Assembly (NCBI RefSeq): GCF_021442325.1
Contig: NZ_CP087879.1
Span: forward strand, 62,001 to 126,000
Origin: Agromyces marinus
GTDB lineage: Bacteria > Actinomycetota > Actinomycetes > Actinomycetales > Microbacteriaceae
Direction: 5' to 3'
DNA: 64,000 bases
The notes under the pieces were generated by a model. That model did not search any database, was not told where the DNA came from, and worked only from the letters and a program-made list of their open reading frames with translations. Shown piece after piece: positions 24,867-33,189 of the stretch. The translations under genes and the position numbers were made by a program. Each line of letters opens with the position of its first letter. Within the stretch, counting starts at the first letter, position 1.

Positions 24867-25658
24867 CTAGACGTCGGCGACGACGACCTCGAGCCCGGCC
24901 GTCTCGAACTGCGCGCGCTGCTCGTCGGTGATCCCCGAATCGGTGACCAGCATCCCGAACAGCGACGGCCCGCCGACGGTCGCGAAGGCGCGCCGGCCGA
25001 TCTTGCTCGAGTCGGCCACGACCACGGCGCGCTCCGCCCGCGCGGCGATCGCGGCGTTGACCGCCGCCTCGCGCTCGTCGTGCACGGTCGGGCCGAGGGC
25101 CGGGTCGATCGCGTTCACGCCGATGAACGCGAGGTCGAGCGTGAATCCGCGCAGGACGGCGTCGGCGTGGGCGCCGACGAGCTCGTACGAGCGCGCGTGC
25201 ACGACGCCGCCGGTCACGACCGTCTTGATGCGCGGTCGCGCCGCGAGCTCCATGGCGATGTTGACCGCATTGGTCACGACCGTCAGCCCGGGGTCGTCGC
25301 CCGGCTCCATGAGATCCGGGCGCGCCAGCAGCTCGGTCGCGATGCCGGTCGTGGTCGTCCCGCCCGAGAGCCCGATGATCGCCCCGGGGCTCACGAGCCC
25401 GCTCGCCGCCCGCGCGATCGCGGTCTTCGCGTCGGGGCGCTGCAGGTTCTTGTACCGCAGCGGCAGGTCGTAGGCGACCGAGAACGCCCGGGCGCCGCCG
25501 CGGGTGCGCGTCAGGAGCTGCTCGCGCGCGAGCGCATCGAGGTCGCGGCGCGCGGTCGCGGGTGAGACCTCGAGGCGCTCCACGATCTCGTCCACCTCGA
25601 GCTGGCCGGCCTCGGCGAGGAGCTCGAGCAGGGCGCTGAGACGTTCGGAACGGTTCAT
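24867..25658 (-). CDS. DeoR-family repressor
   Basis: A 263-residue DeoR protein. The N-terminal helix-turn-helix has VDEIVERLEVSPATARRDLDAL (in parts: EIVERLEVSPATA, RRDLDAL). The C-terminal isomerase-like sensor shows IIGLSGGTTTTGIA and VVVADSSKIGRRAF. It is encoded inside the operon (overlapping the aldolase gene by ATGA at 25655-25658), a common autoregulatory layout for AgaR/GatR/FruR-type repressors sensing a sugar phosphate. The direct repeats at 29354-29393 upstream of the first gene are the likely operator. Confidence 0.92.
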   Translation of the reverse strand: MNRSERLSALLELLAEAGQLEVDEIVERLEVSPATARRDLDALAREQLLTRTRGGARAFSVAYDLPLRYKNLQRPDAKTAIARAASGLVSPGAIIGLSGGTTTTGIATELLARPDLMEPGDDPGLTVVTNAVNIAMELAARPRIKTVVTGGVVHARSYELVGAHADAVLRGFTLDLAFIGVNAIDPALGPTVHDEREAAVNAAIAARAERAVVVADSSKIGRRAFATVGGPSLFGMLVTDSGITDEQRAQFETAGLEVVVADV

Positions 25659-26509
25659 CCGGCGTATTCTCGCGCAGGCTCGGCGAAGAGGCGGAGCAGC
25701 CGCGCGGCCTCCGCCGCGACCGCGGCCCGGCCTGCGGCGACGTACTTGCGCGAGTCGACCGCGGTCGGGTTCGCGTCGAGGAAGCTGCGCACCGCGCCGG
25801 TGAAGCCCGCGTTCAGGTGCGTCGAGACGTTGATCTTGGTCAGGCCGGCGCGGATCCCCGCGACGATCGTCTCGTCCGGCACCCCCGACGAGCCGTGCAG
25901 CACCAACGGGACCCGCACCGCGGCTCGAATGCGCTCGATCCGTTCGAGGTCGAGCGACGCCGACCGTTCGAGCATCGCGTGGGAGGAACCGACGGCGACC
26001 GCGAGGGCGTCGACGCCGGTGTCGGCGGTGAACCGGGCGGCCTCGTCGGGGTCGGTGCGCACGCCGGGCGCGTGCGCGCCGTCCTTGCCGCCGATCTCGC
26101 CGAGCTCCGCTTCGACCGAGATGCCCGCGGCGTGGGCCGCGGCCACGACGCGCCGGGTCTGCGCGACGTTCTCGGCGAAGGGCAGCTTCGCGCCGTCGTA
26201 CATGACCGAACCGAACCCGAGGTCGATCGCGCGGAACGCGAGGTCGGGGTCCTCCGCGTGGTCGAGGTGCACGGCGACCTCGGCCCTCGACGCGCGTGCG
26301 ACGGCGAGCGTGGCGGCCGCGATCGGTTCGAGGGCGCCGTGGTAGCGCACGCAGTTCTCGGAGACCTGCAGGATGACGGGCAGGCCCGCCTCCTCGGCGG
26401 CGGCGACGAGCGCCTCGGCGGTCTCGAGGTGCAGCACGTTGAACGCACCGACCGCGTGGCCGGCCGCGCGTGCGCGCTCGAGGAGGGGAAGCGTGGGAGC
26501 GAGCGTCAT
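25655..26509 (-). CDS. Class II (zinc) ketose-bisphosphate aldolase, tagatose/fructose type
   Basis: A 284-residue class II aldolase. Zinc ligands are in VHLDHAEDP and LVLHGSSG, and GAFNVLHLE is typical near the N-terminus. The size and the partners (SIS isomerase and PfkB kinase) match aldolases of galactosamine/tagatose or fructose-1,6-bisphosphate breakdown (GatY/KbaY-like). It is translationally coupled to both neighbours by 4-base overlaps. Confidence 0.9.
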   Translation of the reverse strand: MTLAPTLPLLERARAAGHAVGAFNVLHLETAEALVAAAEEAGLPVILQVSENCVRYHGALEPIAAATLAVARASRAEVAVHLDHAEDPDLAFRAIDLGFGSVMYDGAKLPFAENVAQTRRVVAAAHAAGISVEAELGEIGGKDGAHAPGVRTDPDEAARFTADTGVDALAVAVGSSHAMLERSASLDLERIERIRAAVRVPLVLHGSSGVPDETIVAGIRAGLTKINVSTHLNAGFTGAVRSFLDANPTAVDSRKYVAAGRAAVAAEAARLLRLFAEPAREYAG

Positions 26510-27456
26510 CGTGGGGACTCCAGGGTGTCGTCGGTGTCGTCGGTGACCTCGACCCGGGCCGCCAGGTCGTCGCGGTCGGGTGAGAGCTCGCCGGCGAACG
26601 GCATGAGCACGGCCGACGCCGACCAGGCCGTCGCACGTCGTGCGAGACGGGCGAGGTCGAGCGGTTCGTCGGCGACGAGCTCGGCGAGGACGGCCGCGAC
26701 GGCCGCGTCGCCGGCGCCGGTGGCGTTGCCGCGGAGCGCGGGCGGCCGGGCACGGACGATCCGGTCGCGGTGATCGCGATCGAGCACGAGCAGTCCGTCG
26801 GCCCCGAGGGACACGACCGCGATGCGTGCGCCGGCGTCGAGCAGCGCGTGCGCGCCCTCGACGGGGTCGGCGAGTCCGGTCGTCTCGGCGAGCTCGTCGC
26901 GGTTGGGCTTGACGACGGTCGCGCCCGCGCGCGCCGCGGCGAGGAGGGTGCCGCCGCTCGTGTCGACCACCGTCGGGACGCCCGCGGAGACCAGCCGCGC
27001 GACCGCGTCGACGAGCGGCTCCGGGGCGAGTCCGCGGGGGAGGCTTCCGCAGAACGCGACGGCATCGGCATCCGCTCCGAGCGCGATCGCCGCGTCGAAG
27101 AGGTCGCGTGCTTCGTCGGACTCGGGCGCATCGCCGTGCTCGTTGAAGATCGTGGCCTCGCCCGCGGAGTCGTCGACGATCGCGACGCAGCGGCGCGTGG
27201 GTGCCGCGACGGGCACGAGACGGTGGGGGATGCCGCTGCGCTCGAGTTCGCTCCGGAACTCGGCGCCGCTCGAGCCGCCCGCCGTCGTGACGGCGAGCAC
27301 CTCGTGACCCGTCTGGTGCAGCACGCGCGCGACGTTCAGGCCCTTGCCCCCGGCGCGACCGTGCCCCGCCTCGACGCGGTGCGTGGCGCCGGGATCGAGG
27401 CGCGCGGCGTGCCAGGTGAGGTCGAGCGCGGGGTTGGGGGTGACGGTCAGGATCAT
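26506..27456 (-). CDS. 1-phosphofructokinase/tagatose-6-phosphate kinase-type PfkB kinase
   Basis: A 316-residue PfkB kinase of the hexose-phosphate branch. It starts MILTVTPNPALDLTW, has GRAGGKGLNVARVL (33-46) and GNATGAGDAAVAAV with the catalytic Asp. N-termini like this are typical of LacC/FruK/PfkB enzymes that phosphorylate tagatose-6-P or fructose-1-P. Overlaps with the ROK kinase (27453-27456) and aldolase (26506-26509) genes support one polycistron. Confidence 0.9.
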   Translation of the reverse strand: MILTVTPNPALDLTWHAARLDPGATHRVEAGHGRAGGKGLNVARVLHQTGHEVLAVTTAGGSSGAEFRSELERSGIPHRLVPVAAPTRRCVAIVDDSAGEATIFNEHGDAPESDEARDLFDAAIALGADADAVAFCGSLPRGLAPEPLVDAVARLVSAGVPTVVDTSGGTLLAAARAGATVVKPNRDELAETTGLADPVEGAHALLDAGARIAVVSLGADGLLVLDRDHRDRIVRARPPALRGNATGAGDAAVAAVLAELVADEPLDLARLARRATAWSASAVLMPFAGELSPDRDDLAARVEVTDDTDDTLESPR

Positions 27457-28421
27457 CGAGTGCCCGCTTCGACGAGGTCGCGTGCGGCCAGGGCGGTGCC
27501 GATGAGGCCGGCGTCGGAGCCGAGGCGGGCCTTCTCGAGCCGGGGGAGGCGGTGGAACGACAGCAGCGAGCCGAGGCGTGCGCCGAGCGGCTCGAACAGG
27601 TCGGCGTCGGCGTCGGCCAGCCCGCCGCCGATCACGATCACCTCGGGGGAGAGGATCGCCACGATGCGTGCGAGCTGCTCGGCGAGGGCTTCGACCGCCT
27701 CGTCCCAGACGCGCCGGGCCTCCGGGTCGCCCTGCTTCGCGGCGACCAGGACTGCGCGCGCACCGTCGACGGGGCGACCGGTGGCACGGGTGTAGCGCCG
27801 CGCGATCGCGCCCGCCGAGGCGATGGTCTCGAGGCATCCGTTCGCGCCGCACGGGCAGCGCTCGCCCCCGGGAACGCTCAGGGTGTGACCCAGTTCTCCG
27901 GCCAGGCCCGCTCCGACGATCGCGCGCCCGCCGACCCGGATCGACCCGGCGATCCCGGTTCCGATGGCGACGGTCACGACCTCGCGGCATCCGCGCGCCG
28001 CGCCCAGGCGCGCCTCGGCCTCGCCCGCGGCGCGGACGTCGTGACCGAACGCGACGGGCAGGCCGAGCGCCTGTTCGGCGAGGGCGCGGACGGGGGCGTC
28101 GCGCCAGCCGAGGTTGGAGGAGAGCACGCCGATGCCGGTCGCTTCGTCGACGATGCCGGGAACGCTGAGCCCGACGGCGACCGGCGCGAGCCCGGGGTGG
28201 GCGTCGCGCAGCTCGCGGGCGATCCCGGCGACCGCTTCGACGACGGCACCCGCGGGATCGGCGTCGTCGCGGGGGGTGGCCGTGCGACGGATGTCGAGCA
28301 GGCGCCCGGTCGCGTCGACGACGCCCGACTTGATGTCGGTCCCGCCGACATCGAAGGCGAGCACCGCCGGGCCGGCTCCGAGTTCGGTCGGAGCAGTCGT
28401 CACCGGGGCTCGATCGGTCAT
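27453..28421 (-). CDS. ROK-family sugar kinase
   Basis: A 322-residue ROK kinase. ATP-binding FDVGGTDIKSG (23-33), FGHDVRAAGEAEARLG, GTGIAGSI, the ROK signature with GELGHTLS and zinc cluster CPCGANGCLE are all present. Members phosphorylate glucose, N-acetylglucosamine, N-acetylmannosamine or similar. With a SIS isomerase next to it, an amino sugar (GalNAc/GlcNAc-like) is favoured. ATGA overlaps on both sides. Confidence 0.92.
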   Translation of the reverse strand: MTDRAPVTTAPTELGAGPAVLAFDVGGTDIKSGVVDATGRLLDIRRTATPRDDADPAGAVVEAVAGIARELRDAHPGLAPVAVGLSVPGIVDEATGIGVLSSNLGWRDAPVRALAEQALGLPVAFGHDVRAAGEAEARLGAARGCREVVTVAIGTGIAGSIRVGGRAIVGAGLAGELGHTLSVPGGERCPCGANGCLETIASAGAIARRYTRATGRPVDGARAVLVAAKQGDPEARRVWDEAVEALAEQLARIVAILSPEVIVIGGGLADADADLFEPLGARLGSLLSFHRLPRLEKARLGSDAGLIGTALAARDLVEAGTR

Positions 28422-29329
28422 GCGTCCAGAATGACGGATCGGCTGAGGTTGCGGGGGCGGTCGGGGTCGAGCCCCTTGGCGCGGGCGCGCTCGAGCGCGA
28501 CGCGCTGGGCGCGGACGAGATCGGCCATCGGGTCGAGCGCTGCCGTCTCGAACCGGGCCCCGGTCGCGGCCACATCGCCCGCGAGGCCGTCGGGGGCCTG
28601 GCCGAACATCCAGGTGGTGCGGCCCGGGCTCGCGATCGAGATCGGGCCGTGGCGGTACTCCATCGCGGGGTACGACTCGGTCCACGACTGCGATGCCTCG
28701 CGCATCTTCAGAGCTGCTTCGTGCGCGAGGCCGACGGTCCAGCCGCGGCCGAGGAAGGTGAACTGCTCGGATGCCACGAGGTCGGGGTCGAGCTCCTCGG
28801 CGACGGCGGCCGCGGCATCCGCCACGGCCTGTTCGAGCGACTCGCCGAGCGAGGCCCGGAACAGCGCGAGCGCGGTGGTGGCGAACCGGGTCTGCACGAC
28901 CGACTGCTCGTCGGCGAAGGGCAGCGTGATCGCGTCGTCGACGAGGTCGGCGAGCGGGGAGGCCTCGTCGCCGATGACGCCGATGGTGCGGACGCGGCCG
29001 CGGAGCTGCTCGGTCAGCTGGAGCACCTCGGTGGTCGTGCCCGATCGGGTGAGGGCGACGACCGCGTCGTAGCCGCGGTCGACGAAGGCCTCGGATGCCG
29101 CGAACGCGTCGGTCTGCCCCTGCCCGGTGCTCTCGCGCAGGAACGCGTAGGACTGCGCCATGAACCACGAGGTGCCGCAGCCGACGACCGCGATGCGGGC
29201 GCCGCGCTCGGGGAGGCGAGCGTGCGCATCGGTGAGCGACGCGGCGCGTGCCCAGAGTTCGGGCTGAGAGGCGAGCTCGGCCGCCATGTGCGTGCCGGCA
29301 GCGGCGGTATCGGTCGTGGCGTCGGTCAC
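28418..29329 (-). CDS. SIS-domain sugar-phosphate isomerase/deaminase (AgaS/GlmS-like)
   Basis: A 303-residue double SIS-domain protein. GCGTSWFMAQ (~50-59), LTRSGTTTEVLQL and the second SIS domain with EALKM-like ALKMREASQ and EYRHGPIS are as in AgaS and the isomerase part of GlmS. Expected reaction: isomerisation/deamination of an amino-sugar phosphate. GTG at 29329 is preferred because GGAG is 6 bases upstream; the ATG at 29383 would start inside the operator. First gene of the seven-gene operon running to about 21895. Confidence 0.9.
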   Translation of the reverse strand: MTDATTDTAAAGTHMAAELASQPELWARAASLTDAHARLPERGARIAVVGCGTSWFMAQSYAFLRESTGQGQTDAFAASEAFVDRGYDAVVALTRSGTTTEVLQLTEQLRGRVRTIGVIGDEASPLADLVDDAITLPFADEQSVVQTRFATTALALFRASLGESLEQAVADAAAAVAEELDPDLVASEQFTFLGRGWTVGLAHEAALKMREASQSWTESYPAMEYRHGPISIASPGRTTWMFGQAPDGLAGDVAATGARFETAALDPMADLVRAQRVALERARAKGLDPDRPRNLSRSVILDA

Positions 29330-29353
29330 GGAGGCTCCATTCCTGGGGCAGCT

Positions 29354-29393
29354 GATTGATCGGAACTGATCATAACATCGCAAAACTGATCAT
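29354..29393. promoter_or_regulatory. Predicted DeoR operator: helically phased TGATC repeats
   Basis: TGATC occurs at 29357, 29367 and 29387, i.e. offsets of 10 and 20 bp, and AACTGATCAT occurs twice (29364-29373 and 29384-29393) exactly 20 bp apart. Such phased direct repeats suit DeoR-family oligomers. The site lies between the divergent SIS gene (29329) and the Fic gene, whose ATG (29392) is within the second repeat. Confidence 0.6.
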
Positions 29394-30591
29394 GTCAGCG
29401 CAGCACACCGCTAGTCGGTTCGGCGGAACGGCATGCGGTCGGCAGACGGGACTGTACCGCTCAGTGGTCGCGCCGGAGATCGCAGACCAGCGCGTCGGGC
29501 TGGGCGCAGCCGACGCCCGAGACCTCGAGGAGGCCACCGCGGCACTCGTGGCGTTCGACAGCCACGCGCAGAAGACTCTCGGCGTGGAGAACCCCGCGCT
29601 CGGGCCGATGTCGGCGATCCTGCTGCGCACGGAGAGCGCCTCGAGCTCGCAGATCGAGCAGTTGACCACCTCGGCGGAGCAGCTCGCTCTCGCCGAGATC
29701 GAAGATTCCGGTGCGCGTGGAAGTGCCGGGGCGAACGCGCGCATCGTGATCGGGAACGTCCGCGCCATGGAAGCCGCGCTCGAGCTCTCCGAGCGCGTCA
29801 GCACCGCGACGATCCTCGCGATGCACGCAGCGCTGCTTCGCCACCAGTTCGGCTTCGAGGACGAGGCCGGGCGGTTCCGCACGGAGCAAGTCTGGATCGG
29901 CGGCGACAACGCCGGCCCCATCGGCGCTGAGTTCATCGCGCCGCACCATGACCGTGTGCCCGCGGCTATCGAGGATCTGATCGCCTTCATCGACCGCGAG
30001 GACATCCCCGTGCTCGCGCAGGTGGCCATCTCGCACGCCCAGTTCGAGACGGTCCACCCGTTCGTCGACGGCAACGGGCGGACCGGTCGCGCGCTCGCGC
30101 AGTCGGTCATCCGCAACAAGGGTCTCGTCACCAGCACCACGGTGCCGATCTCTGCTGGGCTGCTGGTCGACACCGAGCGCTACTTCGACGCGTTGGAGGC
30201 ATACCGCGAAGGCGACGCCGGCGAGATCATCCGTGCGTTCGCGGACGCCTCGCGCCTGGCGGCGTTCACCGGCACGAAGCTCGTCGACGATCTCGCCGAG
30301 CAGCTCGAACTTGCCCGGGAGCAGCTGCACGGCGTGCGCGCGGACGCTGCGGCCTGGAAGCTCCTGCCTTCGCTCGTCGGTCAGCCGATCGTGAACACCC
30401 GGCATCTGCAGCACCGCCTCGGCATGACGGAGGCCTCGGCGCTGCGCGCGCTGGACACCCTCGTCCAACGCAGCGTGCTCGTCGAGCGCACCGGCTACGG
30501 CCGCAACCGCGTGTGGCAGCACATGGGCATCATCGCTGTACTGGATGAGTACGCCGCGAGCATCAAGCGCCGCGCTCGGCACCGCGGCTGA
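29392..30591 (+). CDS. Fic-domain protein (AMPylase type, self-inhibited) with C-terminal winged helix
   Basis: A 399-residue Fic protein. The active loop HPFVDGNGRTGRAL carries the catalytic His, the metal-binding acid and the Arg. An N-terminal inhibitory helix is probably SSSQIEQLTT (S-x-x-x-E), although the residue after Glu is Gln where Gly or Asn is usual, which may alter autoinhibition. The C-terminus has a winged-helix segment (TRHLQHRLGMTEASALRALDTL, in parts: LQHRLGMTEASA, LRALDTL). It should transfer AMP (or another nucleotide) to a target hydroxyl; target unknown. The ATG lies in the DeoR-like operator with no ribosome-binding site, suggesting leaderless translation. Codon use is slightly less GC-biased than neighbours, so transfer is possible. 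Confidence 0.88.
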   Translation: MSAQHTASRFGGTACGRQTGLYRSVVAPEIADQRVGLGAADARDLEEATAALVAFDSHAQKTLGVENPALGPMSAILLRTESASSSQIEQLTTSAEQLALAEIEDSGARGSAGANARIVIGNVRAMEAALELSERVSTATILAMHAALLRHQFGFEDEAGRFRTEQVWIGGDNAGPIGAEFIAPHHDRVPAAIEDLIAFIDREDIPVLAQVAISHAQFETVHPFVDGNGRTGRALAQSVIRNKGLVTSTTVPISAGLLVDTERYFDALEAYREGDAGEIIRAFADASRLAAFTGTKLVDDLAEQLELAREQLHGVRADAAAWKLLPSLVGQPIVNTRHLQHRLGMTEASALRALDTLVQRSVLVERTGYGRNRVWQHMGIIAVLDEYAASIKRRARHRG

Positions 30592-30713
30592 GAGCAAGCT
30601 CCAAGAATCCCTGTCGCCCACCTCCCTCGCCTGTAGGTCCTCCGGCTGCTTCTCCTCGTGTTCGGGTCGGTGATCAGCGCCGAATCGTCGGCGGTCCGTG
30701 CTTGGCTGGTCGC

Positions 30714-31535
30714 ATGGCGTTCGATCCGCAGTTCCTCGGTGTCGAGGCCCCGATGCCCGCGCCGTCCGAGGCGGGCGCCGCGACATCCGTCGAACTCGAC
30801 TACCTGCACTTCGCCGTGGTGCTCGACACCGGCCGCCGATTCGCGCGCATCACGGGCGTGAATATCGACGGCGACCTGCTCGTCGACGTTCCGCGCGGCG
30901 ACGCCTGGCGGTTCGACGATCGCATTCCCGAGGCGTGGCAGGCGGGGCCCGAGGTCTACGCCCGCAACGACCTCGACCGCGGCCACCTCGTGCGGCGCCG
31001 CGACCCGGTCTGGGGCCCGCCCGAGGTCGCCCGGCGCGCGAACGACGACACCTTCCGCTACCCGAACGCGGCGCCCCAGCAGGCCGAGTTCAACCAGTCC
31101 CTCGAACTCTGGAACGGCCTCGAAGACCACGTGCTCGAGTACGCCGAAGTGCACCGCCACCGGCTCAGCGTCTTCACGGCGCCCGTGCTCGACCCCGACG
31201 ACCCGCCGTACCGCGGCATCCGCATCCCGCTCCGGTTCGTGAAGGTCGTCGCGTGGCGCTCGGGCGACGACCTCGCGACCGCCGGGTTCCTGCTCGACCA
31301 GTCGCCCCTCGTCGACGTCGAGGCGCGTGAACGCGCCCGCATCGCCGCGGGCGCGACGGCCGTGCCCGACCTCGGCCCGTTCCGCACCTTCCAGGTGCCG
31401 GTCGCCGAGATCGCGGCCGCGACCGGTCTCGAGATGCCGCTGCTCGTCGCCGCCGACCGGATGCCGCGCACCCTCGCCGTCGAGGGCCCGCGCCCGATCC
31501 TCCACCCGGGCGACCTCATGCTCGGGGGGCGGTGA
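30714..31535 (+). CDS. DNA/RNA non-specific endonuclease (beta-beta-alpha metal)
   Basis: A 273-residue NUC1-type nuclease. The active-site motif DRGHLVRR (~89-96) holds the general-base His, and FNQSLELWNGLEDHVL carries the Asn that binds magnesium. There is no signal peptide, in contrast to secreted relatives, so the enzyme appears cytoplasmic or exported by an unrecognised route. The ATG at 30714 has only a weak ribosome-binding site. The 122 bases upstream, less GC-rich, hold nothing I recognise. Confidence 0.85.
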   Translation: MAFDPQFLGVEAPMPAPSEAGAATSVELDYLHFAVVLDTGRRFARITGVNIDGDLLVDVPRGDAWRFDDRIPEAWQAGPEVYARNDLDRGHLVRRRDPVWGPPEVARRANDDTFRYPNAAPQQAEFNQSLELWNGLEDHVLEYAEVHRHRLSVFTAPVLDPDDPPYRGIRIPLRFVKVVAWRSGDDLATAGFLLDQSPLVDVEARERARIAAGATAVPDLGPFRTFQVPVAEIAAATGLEMPLLVAADRMPRTLAVEGPRPILHPGDLMLGGR

Positions 31536-31557
31536 GCGGAGCCGTCCGCGTCCCGGC

Positions 31558-31890
31558 TCAGGCCGTCGAGGCGGGCGCGGGAACCGGCGCGACGCGCGCC
31601 GACCACGTCGAGGCGTCGCGGGCCATCGTCCACGGCTCGGTGCGACGCAGGCCGTGGCATCCGAGCACGACCTTGGCGACCCCGTCGGCGAGGTCCCGCG
31701 ACGACGGCGGGTTGACGCGCCGCAACTCGTCGAGGCTGAACGCGTCGACCGCGATCGGTTCGAGGCCGCCGGCGGCGTAGAGCAGCAGGTCCCAGGACTC
31801 GACGTCGTCGGTGACCACCACGCGCCGCAGCTCGACCCGCCCCGCGTGCTGCACCTCGTCGTCCGTCAGGCTTCCGAATGGCTTGGTCAT
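31558..31890 (-). CDS. Hypothetical protein, 110 aa
   Basis: A small soluble protein starting MTKPFGSLTDDEVQHAG, with no signal peptide or membrane segment and no motif I recognise. A ribosome-binding site (AGGGG) precedes the ATG at 31890. It lies between a convergent nuclease gene and a divergent DMT transporter gene. The reading frame shows normal actinobacterial codon use, so it is likely real. Confidence 0.6.
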   Translation of the reverse strand: MTKPFGSLTDDEVQHAGRVELRRVVVTDDVESWDLLLYAAGGLEPIAVDAFSLDELRRVNPPSSRDLADGVAKVVLGCHGLRRTEPWTMARDASTWSARVAPVPAPASTA

Positions 31891-31977
31891 CGCGCACCCC
31901 TGATCACAGCAAACCCCAGCCGGAGGCCGGTCGGCGACAGGTCCGGGGGCGAGTCGCACAGCGCGTATCGTCGTCTC

Positions 31978-32940
31978 GTGATCGACGAGACCGACCCGGG
32001 CCGGGCCGACGCCGCCCTCGGCCGACGCCGGTTCGCCGGCGCGGCGACCCAGCTCGGCACCGAGGTGTCGATCAACTTCGGCTCCTCGCTGGCCGGCCTC
32101 GTGATCCCGGTCGTCGGGTCGTTCGTCGTCGTCGCCGTCCGGCAGCTCGTGATGGCGGCCGCGGTGCTGCCGTTCTACCGACCGAAGCGCGCCGAGATGA
32201 CCTGGCGGCGCCTGCGCCCCGCGATCGCGCTCGGCGTCGTCCTCGCGGTCATGAACGTGGCCTTCTACGAATCCGTCGACCGGCTCGGGCTCGGCGTCGC
32301 GGCGACGATCGAGTTCCTCGGCCCGCTCTCGATCGCGCTGTTCACGTCGCGCCGTGTGCTCGACGCGGCCTGCGCGGTCGCGGCGGGCGGGGGCGTGTTC
32401 CTGCTCATCGGTCCGGGACTCGGGTCGGGGCACGGCGGGGTGGATGCCGCAGGCGCGGCATCCACGGGCGTGGACCCCATCGGCCTGCTGCTCGCCCTGA
32501 CCGCGGCCGCCGCGTGGGCCGCGTACATCCTGCTGACCCGCCGGGTCGCGACGAGGCTTCCCGGGCTCGAGGGGCTCACGGTCGCGAGCCTCGTGAGCCT
32601 GGCGCTGCTGCTGCCCGCCGCGATCTGGACGTTCGACGCGTCCGTCGTCGACTGGCGCGTGCTCGGGCTCATCCTCGGGGTCGGCGTGCTGAGCTCGGCG
32701 CTGCCGTACAGCCTCGACACGTACATCCTCCGACGCATCACTCCGCGCCTCTACGCGATCATCACGAGCTTCGGGCCGGTCATCGCGGCAGTGTTCGGCG
32801 TGCTCGTGCTCGGCGAGTCGTTCACCCCGCTCGAAGCGGTCGCGATCGTGGTCGTGTGCGGGGCCGCGGCGCTCGCCCTCGCCACCCAGCGCGACCGCCC
32901 GGTGAGCGATCTCGAGGCGACCGCCCGCACCATCCCCTGA
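31978..32940 (+). CDS. DMT-superfamily EamA/RhtA-type exporter
   Basis: A 320-residue inner-membrane protein with about ten hydrophobic helices in two EamA repeats (second repeat from about residue 160). LGPLSIALFTSRR and SSALPYSLDTYILRRITPRLYAI are typical of RhtA-like threonine/homoserine exporters. The start is a GTG overlapping no promoter element I can define. Function: amino acid or metabolite efflux; substrate unknown. The downstream gap carries a tandem repeat and palindromic repeat element. Confidence 0.87.
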   Translation: MIDETDPGRADAALGRRRFAGAATQLGTEVSINFGSSLAGLVIPVVGSFVVVAVRQLVMAAAVLPFYRPKRAEMTWRRLRPAIALGVVLAVMNVAFYESVDRLGLGVAATIEFLGPLSIALFTSRRVLDAACAVAAGGGVFLLIGPGLGSGHGGVDAAGAASTGVDPIGLLLALTAAAAWAAYILLTRRVATRLPGLEGLTVASLVSLALLLPAAIWTFDASVVDWRVLGLILGVGVLSSALPYSLDTYILRRITPRLYAIITSFGPVIAAVFGVLVLGESFTPLEAVAIVVVCGAAALALATQRDRPVSDLEATARTIP

Positions 32941-32989
32941 CCCGCGACCCGCGACCCGCACCCGCGACCCGCACCCGCGACCCGCACCT
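32940..32989. repeat. Short tandem repeat (CCCGCGACCCGCA-type)
   Basis: Directly after the DMT gene stop, units such as CCCGCGACCCGCA recur about 4 times over 50 bases, then the palindromic element at 32993 begins. A replication-slippage repeat; no coding potential. Confidence 0.75.
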
Positions 32990-32992
32990 TCC

Positions 32993-33099
32993 GTCGAGTG
33001 ATACCCCTCCCGCCGAGAGATGTCGTTGCAGCGGTATCTCTCGGCGAGACGGGTATCTCTCGCGGGGGCCACTCGACGGGAGGGGTATCTCTCGGCGGG
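32993..33099. repeat. Intergenic palindromic repeat element, copy A
   Basis: Six units of a CGAG(T/A)GATACC-type word in both orientations: CGAGTGATACCC (32995), GCCGAGAGAT (33012), then inverted GGTATCTCTCGGC (33033), GGGTATCTCTCG (33051), CACTCGACGG (33070) and GGGTATCTCTCGGCGGG (33083). They can fold as a nested hairpin: GATACCCCTCCCG (33000-33012) with CGGGAGGGGTATC (33077-33089), enclosing a 10-bp stem of 33012-33021 with 33036-33045. It is the same family as 52059-52134. It lies between two co-oriented genes. Confidence 0.85.
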
Positions 33100-33189
33100 G
33101 TGTCGGCCGGCGGGGTGGGGTCGTAGCGTGGAGGGTGCGCGGAGGGGCGCGCGGCGACGGGGCCGCGCGCGGCGCGCGAGGAGGACGCG

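Noticed and set aside
30592..30713. Possible attachment site or tRNA fragment beside the Fic gene
   Set aside because: The gap is less GC-rich, but I could not fold a tRNA end or find a matching repeat at the other side of the Fic gene.
32993..33099. CRISPR array
   Set aside because: Units are short, in both orientations, with irregular and tiny spacing and no cas genes nearby; they form hairpins, not repeat-spacer arrays.
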